A model generated the notes under the pieces. The model searched no databases. It was not told where the DNA came from and worked only from the letters and a program-made list of their open reading frames with translations. A stretch of 7,544 bases of DNA from JBMNNU01 sp050942695. GTDB lineage: Bacteria; Chloroflexota; UBA6077. Location: positions 1 to 7,544 of the forward strand of contig JBMNNU010000158.1 of assembly GCA_050942695.1 (NCBI GenBank), in the 5' to 3' direction. Shown one piece after another: positions 1 through 4,984 of the stretch; positions within the stretch are counted from its first letter, which is position 1; each line of letters starts with the position of its first letter. The position numbers and the translations under genes were made by a program.

Positions 1-1567
1 AGAGATAACCCCCATCTTCGTACCAGAAGCGGGCGTTAAAGGAGCGGCGAACGCGCGAGGCGTGCTGAGCCAAAGGCTCTGCCATCTCCTCCCCATATTC
101 GTCTCTAACCCATCGCTCCAACAGCCGAAGCGCGTTGTACCAGAGGGCGTTGATCTCTACAGCTTTACCCCTCCGCGGTGTCACTACCCAGTCGCCCATC
201 TTGGCGTCCATCCAGGTAAGCTGGTAGCCTTCGGCACCCTGCCGCAGCAGGCCGTCCTCTGGATCGACCCCGATCCCGAACCGTGTACCCTTCAGGTGAT
301 GATCGATGATGTCGAGAAGTACAGGAAGCAGTTGCCGGAGTGTTTTCCTGTCTCCTGTGGACTCCAGGTACCGGTCGATGGCGTGGAAAAACCAAAATGT
401 CGCGTCGGCCGTGTGATATAGCCCCTCCAGCTTCCCCTCGGGGAACATGTTGGGGATGAGGCCGTCCCTCACGTAGTGGGCAAAGGTGCGGAGAATGTAG
501 CCTGCCTCCATATTGCGCCCCGTTGTCAGGGTAAGGCCTTCCAGGCTGATCATGGTATCCCGCCCCCAATCGGTAAACCAGTGGTAACCGGCGATAACGC
601 TTCGCACCTCGTCCCCTCTGGCCTGCGCTCGCGCTGAGTCCTCTATCCGGCCGGCAGGTACGATGATGAACTGGTCGGCCGCAAGCGTCAGCTCAGCCCC
701 GAACCCGGATCGAACCCTGGGGTCTGCGGCGTCCAACAGCTTCGCCCGCCGCTCCAACTCTGCCGCCAAGGCTTCATCTGGGCTCAAAGCCCGCATCGTT
801 TCCCACCTCTCAGTCGACCCTACCAGCGCTGCCTCGTTGCCTTTCGACAGCTCCACCCGTATGTAGCCCGGGCTCCAGAGGTCGCCTGAAGCCTCATAAC
901 CACGGCTCTCCTCCTCCCGGTAACGGACACCCTGGATCCTCTTGCCATCGATGGTTAAGGCCGGGTTCTCACCATACAGACAGATCCGAAGCGCCGGCAG
1001 GTCGGGGTTTGCGGATAGCTCGTAACAGCCATCCCCACCCGTTATCAGATACTGTTTAGAGAGAGGGGTGTTTACCGCCGCCTCGTGGGATCTGAAGTTG
1101 ACGTGGGGGGTCAACTCCAGCCACAGCTTACCAGTCCCTGATATCAGGCGATATATTAGATACACAGTATTCTGGAGATGAGGCATGAATATCCGCTTCT
1201 CGAGCGTCCACCTACCCACCTGGTAACGCCAGACAGGGAGTCCGGACTCGAGACGGAACTCCGTCGGAAGGGTCAAAGCTGCCACGTCTAGAGGGGAGCC
1301 TACCAACTCCTGCCCCCCCAATGTCACCGAGGTCCCATCGGGGAGCACAACCCTCTTCGAAAGGTGGCTCAGCATATCCATCCGCCCTAGAGGTGCGGGG
1401 AGGGAAGCGATGAGCAGCCCATGATACCGCCGCGTGCAAACACCCGCAGCGGTGCCTGAGGCATACCCACCCAGCCCGTTGGTAACCAACCACTCACGAG
1501 TCAACAGGCTCTCACGTTCTGATGAATCGACCCTAACCCGTGGGGTCCTACGGATCAGATCTTTCAC
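1..1567 (-). CDS. Glycogen-debranching enzyme (amylo-alpha-1,6-glucosidase, GH133 type), 3' end cut by window edge
   Basis: Cytosolic enzyme expected to hydrolyse alpha-1,6 branch points left in glycogen or starch limit dextrins. The minus-strand frame is open from the left edge to 1567 and gives 522 residues. The N-terminal GDE domain shows EWLVTNGLGGYASGT (residues 25-39) and TRRYHGLL (45-52), both family signatures. The C-terminal (alpha/alpha)6-barrel part shows WFTDWGRDTMI (330-340), in which D337 is the probable catalytic acid by family analogy, then YHTADATFWFF, TWMDAK (451-456) and ALWYNAL. Relatives are about 650-720 residues, so roughly the last 130-200, including further active-site residues, lie outside. 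GTG at 1567 is chosen for its GGAGA site 7 nt upstream. An in-frame ATG at 1615 would add 16 residues but lacks a Shine-Dalgarno site. The gene is transcribed divergently from the diiron-protein gene. Family assignment is very secure; substrate is inferred. Confidence 0.95.
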   Translation of the reverse strand, partial: MKDLIRRTPRVRVDSSERESLLTREWLVTNGLGGYASGTAAGVCTRRYHGLLIASLPAPLGRMDMLSHLSKRVVLPDGTSVTLGGQELVGSPLDVAALTLPTEFRLESGLPVWRYQVGRWTLEKRIFMPHLQNTVYLIYRLISGTGKLWLELTPHVNFRSHEAAVNTPLSKQYLITGGDGCYELSANPDLPALRICLYGENPALTIDGKRIQGVRYREEESRGYEASGDLWSPGYIRVELSKGNEAALVGSTERWETMRALSPDEALAAELERRAKLLDAADPRVRSGFGAELTLAADQFIIVPAGRIEDSARAQARGDEVRSVIAGYHWFTDWGRDTMISLEGLTLTTGRNMEAGYILRTFAHYVRDGLIPNMFPEGKLEGLYHTADATFWFFHAIDRYLESTGDRKTLRQLLPVLLDIIDHHLKGTRFGIGVDPEDGLLRQGAEGYQLTWMDAKMGDWVVTPRRGKAVEINALWYNALRLLERWVRDEYGEEMAEPLAQHASRVRRSFNARFWYEDGGYL

Positions 1568-1574
1568 GCTGCAT

Positions 1575-1579
1575 TCTCC
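1575..1579 (-). promoter_or_regulatory. Ribosome binding site for the debranching-enzyme GTG start
   Basis: GGAGA on the minus strand, 7 nt before GTG at 1567. It favours the GTG over the in-frame ATG at 1615, whose upstream sequence (gtgcctctgttca) has no purine-rich site. Confidence 0.65.
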
Positions 1580-1623
1580 AGACAATTCGGCTTGATAACG
1601 AAATGGTTTCAACATTGAACAGA

Positions 1624-1686
1624 GGCACCCGTCTCGGCAACGGCGCCATGTCGACAGTATTGACGCCGATAGCGAGAGCGGGTGCC
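1624..1686 (-). other. Long imperfect hairpin, probable 5' leader structure of the debranching gene
   Basis: Bases 1624-1631 (ggcacccg) pair with 1679-1686. After a single bulge at 1678, 1632-1636 pair with 1673-1677. After a 4/4 internal loop, 1641-1645 pair with 1664-1668, leaving an 18-nt loop at 1646-1663. That is 18 Watson-Crick pairs. If the minus-strand TAGAAT box at 1693-1698 is used, transcription would begin near 1686, at the base of the stem, so the hairpin would cap the 5' end of the mRNA. No U-run follows it in either direction, so it is not an intrinsic terminator. It could be an mRNA-stabilising structure, a regulator-binding leader, or a DNA-level operator. The pairing is read directly; the role is inference. 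Confidence 0.5.
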
Positions 1687-1830
1687 CATAAGATTCTAAC
1701 AAATTGACATCTTATTTGCAGGCTTCATTGTCGGCATGATTATTGCTCGCTCTACTACCGCTCAGTTGTTTATGCTGCTCTAAGCTGTTCTATCAACCCG
1801 CCAGCGATGTGTTGAGACAAGGAGAAGGTT

Positions 1831-2979
1831 ATGGCCATCAATCCCTTCACCGAGCGCGGCACCCCGATCGAGAAGCAGTGGCAGCCAATCCGGCAGGTTG
1901 TGGTTGATCATTACGACAAAGACCAGGTAGACGAGTACTCCCGGCTCAGGGCTATCTGGGCTTATGGCATGGAGACCGAGCAGTGGTTCTTCTACCATCA
2001 TTTAGCCCGCCACAACGCGGATGATGAGATCAGGAACGTAGCGGCCCAAATACGGAGAACGGAAGACCAGCATCGCAGCGGGTCCACCTTCTTTTTCGAC
2101 CCCAACAGCACGATCCCACAGTTGACCATCGCTTACGAGCATCTGGCCGTGGATCTCACGGCCGCAGCCGCAAAAGATGAACCCGACCCCTACGTAAAAC
2201 AGGTCTTCGACTACGGGCTGCTAGAGGATTTCGACCACCTCTGCCGCTTCTCGCTGCTGCTGCAGCGACTGGAGAACAAAGACGCCAACGATATCACGAG
2301 AGGTCTAGTCGAGATCAAACCCGGACGGCCAACCTGGGAGGAGCACATCCACCCGTTGGATACTATGCGCAACTTCTTCGACGCCAAGAAGGCCGACCCG
2401 CTGACCAGGCTCCATGCCATGGCAGTGCTAGGAGCGGAGCAGCAGACCCGCCAGTACTACGCTAGCGAGGCTTACTGGATGAGCGATCCGGATGCGAGAT
2501 TGCTTTACGCCGAGATCGGCCAGATCGAGGAGCAACATGTAAGCCAGTACGAGGCGATCATCGACCCTCGATCCAACTGGCTGGAGATGGCCATAGACCA
2601 CGAGTACAACGAGATCTACAGCTACAACGGCTTCCTTCAGCAGGAGAAGAACCCAAAGATGAGGGCTATGTGGGAGGAGCATCTCTCCGAGGAGCTGGAG
2701 CACCTGCGGCTCTGGAACGAGCTGTACCAGAAGCGGGATGGCATGGATGGCCGGCAGCTATGGCCCGAGCAGTTGCCAAAGCCGATATCGCTGCAGCCTT
2801 CGAAGGATTACGTCAACCAGGTGCTGGCCAACCAGGTGGACCTGCGAGCGAACTACAAACAGTTCGTCCACAAGGACAAGCTTCCGCGAGACTGGGCGTC
2901 GGGCCCGTACCAACATGCGGTCCAGGCAGACAGGATGCCGTCTACGGGCTTCCAGCAGTTGAAAAGGCGAGCAGCGTGA
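1831..2979 (+). CDS. Tandem ferritin-like diiron protein (two fused four-helix modules), function unknown
   Basis: A 382-residue soluble protein I cannot assign to a named family; no signal peptide or membrane segment is visible. It contains the four-helix diiron ligand pattern twice: E48, E78xxH81, E103, D133xxH136, then E203, E233xxH236, E258, E288xxH291. Every ligand pair is exactly 155 residues apart, with spacings of 30, 25 and 30 in both halves. Other identities at that offset include Y55/Y210, R68/R223, Q80/Q235, D90-P91/D245-P246, S93/S248, P120/P275 and L137/L292, about 21 of 90 positions by hand count. The first module has Asp where Glu is usual. The linker (about 148-192) is rich in charged and aromatic residues, and the tail after about 305 is basic. 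The ATG is preceded by AAGGAG. Likely roles are an oxidase or oxygenase, peroxide handling or iron binding. The diiron reading is strong; the reaction is unknown. Confidence 0.8.
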   Translation: MAINPFTERGTPIEKQWQPIRQVVVDHYDKDQVDEYSRLRAIWAYGMETEQWFFYHHLARHNADDEIRNVAAQIRRTEDQHRSGSTFFFDPNSTIPQLTIAYEHLAVDLTAAAAKDEPDPYVKQVFDYGLLEDFDHLCRFSLLLQRLENKDANDITRGLVEIKPGRPTWEEHIHPLDTMRNFFDAKKADPLTRLHAMAVLGAEQQTRQYYASEAYWMSDPDARLLYAEIGQIEEQHVSQYEAIIDPRSNWLEMAIDHEYNEIYSYNGFLQQEKNPKMRAMWEEHLSEELEHLRLWNELYQKRDGMDGRQLWPEQLPKPISLQPSKDYVNQVLANQVDLRANYKQFVHKDKLPRDWASGPYQHAVQADRMPSTGFQQLKRRAA

Positions 2980-3010
2980 GCAGCTAACGCATTGGGACGG
3001 CTCATTGTGA

Positions 3011-3050
3011 CGCGCTATCCTGAAAAAATGGGTTATTACTGGATAGCGCG
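3011..3050. terminator. Inverted repeat between convergent genes, possible bidirectional terminator
   Basis: CGCGCTATCC (3011-3020) and GGATAGCGCG (3041-3050) form a perfect 10-bp stem with a 20-nt loop, placed between the end of the diiron gene (2979) and the end of the DUF4870 gene (3058). The position suits a shared transcript end. No U-tract follows on either strand and the loop is long, so it is not a textbook intrinsic terminator; it may act as a 3'-end stabilising stem instead. Confidence 0.4.
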
Positions 3051-3057
3051 CAAAACC

Positions 3058-3480
3058 CTATCTGATGAACTTGATGCTTAGCGGATAGCGATAGTAACGG
3101 CCTTCACCTGCCCTGACCGCCCCGACGATAACTGCAACAAAAGCGAACAGCACGATAACGGCTGCTAACAGTACGATTAACAGCAGCATGCCAAAGCCAA
3201 GGGGTAAGCCGGTTTCCGGTGTTCCCCCTGCAACAGTGATCAGAAATATGAACCCGAACAGGATCGTAAGCACCGAAATCGCAAGAAGGTAGATGCTTAT
3301 GCTGATCTGGAAGTTAAGCGCCTCCTTGCCCTGATCGTCCACCAAGTCCGATTCCTCACGTTTGAAAAGCCAGATGAGTAATGGCCCCAGGATGTTTCCG
3401 AAAGGGATGACCAGTCCGGCGAACGCCGCTAGGTGGCAGATCGCCGCCCAGCTTCGCTCACTTTGCGTTGTACCTTCCAC
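3058..3480 (-). CDS. DUF4870 domain small membrane protein
   Basis: A 140-residue integral membrane protein of the DUF4870 (Tic20-like) family; its biochemical role is not established. The family pattern runs the full length: an N-terminal ERSWAAICHLAAFAG segment, PFGNILGPLLIWLFKREES (about 26-44), the soluble VDDQGKEALNFQ motif (47-58) between membrane helices, and a C-terminal GEGRYYRYPLSIKFIR. Hydrophobic helices fall at about 12-38, 59-84 and 94-122. The start is GTG at 3480, with AGGAG (minus strand, 3489-3493) 8 nt upstream. It follows the PepT-like gene on the same strand after a 68-nt gap without an obvious terminator, so co-transcription is likely. Length and motifs are normal for the family; nothing is truncated. 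Confidence 0.92.
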   Translation of the reverse strand: MEGTTQSERSWAAICHLAAFAGLVIPFGNILGPLLIWLFKREESDLVDDQGKEALNFQISISIYLLAISVLTILFGFIFLITVAGGTPETGLPLGFGMLLLIVLLAAVIVLFAFVAVIVGAVRAGEGRYYRYPLSIKFIR

Positions 3481-3548
3481 TTAGTTTTCTCCTGCTCATC
3501 GATTAGCAAGGATGGGAGCAGGTGGTGTGCCAGGCAGAAAGCCCGAGA

Positions 3549-4664
3549 TCACGATTCGTGTGCTGTACGGATCAACGCGACGAGTTGGTGAGTAAGGCTT
3601 ACCATATCCTCGATCTTGATATGCTCCTCCAGGCTGTGGGGCTTCACCAATCCAACACCCAGCACCGCCGTGGGGATGCCCTTAGAGATAATGATGTGGG
3701 CATCGGTTCCCCCTCCAGAGCTTACCAATTGAGGCTCCAAGCCGGCTTTCTCAGCAGCAGCCCAGGCCATCTGCACCACTGGGTGATCTTTCTCCCAACT
3801 GAAAGATTCGTAAGCTCGCACCACATCCAGCTCAAGCTGAGCCCCGATCTCGCGAGCGGCCGACTCCATAGCATCCACCATAGCCCTGGTTTGGCCATCT
3901 AGCTTCTGGTTGTCGCGGCTCCGCGCCTCGCCCTCCAGCTCCACTCGGTCCGGTACGATATTTCTGGCCGTGCCGCCTTTAATCAGCCCGATGTTGGCCG
4001 TGGTCTCTTCGTCGATCCGCCCCAGGGGCATCCTGCTGAGGGCTTTCGCAGCGGCCACCAACGCATTGACTCCCTTCTCAGGCTCCACTCCAGCGTGAGC
4101 AGGCTTGCCATGAAACACCACTCTGAATCTGTCCTGCGCCGGCCCCTGAGAAACGATGCTTCCGGGGGCGGTCTCGGCGTCGGCGACAAAGCCGTAGCGA
4201 GCCTTCAGTGTTGAGGTATCTAGTGTCCTGGCGCCCATCATCCCCTTCTCTTCGCCATAGGTGAAGACCACCTCGATGTCTCCGTGGGGGAGACCCTCCT
4301 CCCGCACGATTCGTATCGACTCCAGGATAGATGCGATGGGGGCTTTACAGTCGGCTCCCAGGATCGTCTTCCCGTCGCTACGCACCACCCCGCCTTCTAC
4401 CACGGGGCGCACGCCCTTCGCCGGTTCGACTGTATCCATGTGGGCGCACAGGAATATCGGAACGCCCTGTCCATCACCCCGCCACAGCCCTATCAGATTG
4501 CCTGTTTCTCCCTGTCCGGTCCGATCGTTCCAGACCTCCAGCCCAAGTGCCGTTAACTCTCGTTCCAACAGCGCAGCGATCTCACCCTCCTGTAAGGAAG
4601 GTGAGTATACCTGCAGCAGATCCAGAAACTGCCTGAGGAGTCGCTCCTCGTTTACTTTGACCAT
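3549..4664 (-). CDS. M20-family metallopeptidase, PepT-like
   Basis: Cytosolic two-zinc exopeptidase expected to cleave small peptides; related M20 enzymes are di- or tripeptidases or deacylases. From ATG at 4664 it has 371 residues, the usual family size. The ligand set is complete: H75 and catalytic D77 in CAHMDT, bridging D105 in GADCKAP, general base E138 and zinc ligand E139 in TYGEEKGMMGAR, D162 in VADAE, and H343 in KPHSLEEH. The dimerisation (lid) domain, about 175-290, carries the typical GKPAHAGVEPEKG and GGTARNIVPD motifs. After bridging D105 relatives usually have DKAG; here it is CKAP. The frame stays open for 103 more codons upstream to a GTG at 4973, but alignment with the family begins near the 4664 start, which has a GAGGT site. 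It lies just upstream of the DUF4870 gene on the same strand. Exact substrate is unknown. Confidence 0.93.
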   Translation of the reverse strand: MVKVNEERLLRQFLDLLQVYSPSLQEGEIAALLERELTALGLEVWNDRTGQGETGNLIGLWRGDGQGVPIFLCAHMDTVEPAKGVRPVVEGGVVRSDGKTILGADCKAPIASILESIRIVREEGLPHGDIEVVFTYGEEKGMMGARTLDTSTLKARYGFVADAETAPGSIVSQGPAQDRFRVVFHGKPAHAGVEPEKGVNALVAAAKALSRMPLGRIDEETTANIGLIKGGTARNIVPDRVELEGEARSRDNQKLDGQTRAMVDAMESAAREIGAQLELDVVRAYESFSWEKDHPVVQMAWAAAEKAGLEPQLVSSGGGTDAHIIISKGIPTAVLGVGLVKPHSLEEHIKIEDMVSLTHQLVALIRTAHES

Positions 4665-4671
4665 TTCACGG

Positions 4672-4676
4672 ACCTC
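4672..4676 (-). promoter_or_regulatory. Ribosome binding site fixing the peptidase start
   Basis: GAGGT on the minus strand, 7 nt before ATG at 4664. The alternative upstream GTG at 4973 is preceded by atatcctcc, which has no Shine-Dalgarno match. This supports the shorter 371-residue peptidase. Confidence 0.6.
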
Positions 4677-4858
4677 ATCACACAGAATCGAAAGCTTTCC
4701 CCTATCTTCCCATTTGGGAGCTATCAATATCAAGGAATCGAATAGCCACCTGTGGCATCCACCCTTGCAGCCAGGCGCGCCGAGGGTTACAATAGCTACT
4801 GCGAACATCTGTTCTATAAGCAGCTCCCGTAGGTGGGGTGTTGCAAGCAGCTCGTTTT

Positions 4859-4867
4859 TGATATTAT
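4859..4867 (+). promoter_or_regulatory. Candidate extended -10 promoter for the topoisomerase gene
   Basis: TGATATTAT matches the extended -10 form TGnTATAAT with one mismatch. A TTGCAA -35-like hexamer lies at 4841-4846 with a short 15-nt spacer, tolerable for an extended -10 promoter. It would give a 5' leader of about 110 nt before the TTG at 4985. Sequence match only. Confidence 0.35.
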
Positions 4868-4973
4868 GCGCACGGCTTACTAGGAAGTTGATGCCTGCGA
4901 TCATCCCCTTAGTGCCATTCTCAGGGGTGCTCACGTTATCCACGCAGGGGAATAACCAATCAACTCTCCTCAC

Positions 4974-4978
4974 GGAGG
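4974..4978 (+). promoter_or_regulatory. Ribosome binding site fixing the topoisomerase TTG start
   Basis: GGAGG with a 6-nt spacer (atattt) before TTG at 4985. The next in-frame candidate, ATG at 5048, has only weak purine content upstream, so the TTG is preferred despite being a rare start codon. Confidence 0.75.
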
Positions 4979-4984
4979 ATATTT

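Larger units (their letters stand above)
1568..1830. promoter_or_regulatory. Divergent intergenic control region
   Basis: This 263-bp spacer separates the divergent debranching-enzyme and diiron-protein genes. On the minus strand TAGAAT (1698-1693) is a one-mismatch -10 box, but its -35 partner (CTGCAA at 1721-1716, spacer 17) is poor. On the plus strand TTGACA at 1704-1709 is a perfect -35 hexamer, but no convincing -10 follows at 16-18 nt. The diiron gene has a strong ribosome site, AAGGAG at 1819-1824, 6 nt before its ATG. The only other structure seen is the long hairpin at 1624-1686. Promoter positions are tentative. Confidence 0.45.
4665..4973 (-). other. Open frame upstream of the peptidase, possibly an N-terminal extension or gene relic
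   Basis: This 320-bp spacer (4665-4984) between the divergent peptidase and topoisomerase genes has no independent gene that I can confirm. On the minus strand, however, 103 codons from GTG 4973 run without a stop into the peptidase. The encoded stretch is amphipathic and protein-like, with NFLVSRAHNIKNELL, LRELLIEQMFAVAIV and a cysteine cluster GAPGCKGGCHRW. By hand count G+C at codon positions 1/2/3 is about 55/41/56 percent; the dip at position 2 is coding-like but weak. No ribosome site precedes the GTG, and none is well placed before the internal ATGs near 4904 and 4808. It could be a true extension, the remnant of an older gene, or chance. Confidence 0.3.

Noticed and set aside
165..569. 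Minus-strand open frame of 134 codons
   Set aside because: It lies out of frame inside the debranching-enzyme gene, whose own frame carries all family motifs; its product is Arg/Gly/His-rich shadow sequence.
1212..1493. Minus-strand open frame of 93 codons
   Set aside because: Shadow of the N-terminal part of the debranching-enzyme gene in another frame, with no ribosome site or family motif.
1613..1615. ATG as start of the debranching enzyme
   Set aside because: In frame and possible, adding 16 residues, but without a Shine-Dalgarno site, whereas GTG at 1567 has GGAGA at good spacing. Not fully excluded.
2670..2987. Plus-strand open frame overlapping the end of the diiron gene
   Set aside because: Overlaps the diiron coding sequence in another frame and has Ala/Gly/Pro-rich shadow composition.
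4745..4756. Short inverted repeat GCCACCTGTGGC as an operator
   Set aside because: Arms are only 5 bp with a 2-bp centre and there is no second copy in the spacer; too short to call.
4745..4770. T-box-like AAGGGTGG on the minus strand upstream of the peptidase
   Set aside because: The T-box core should continue as GGGTGGnACCGCG; here it reads GGGTGGATGCCAC, and no specifier stem or terminator is seen.
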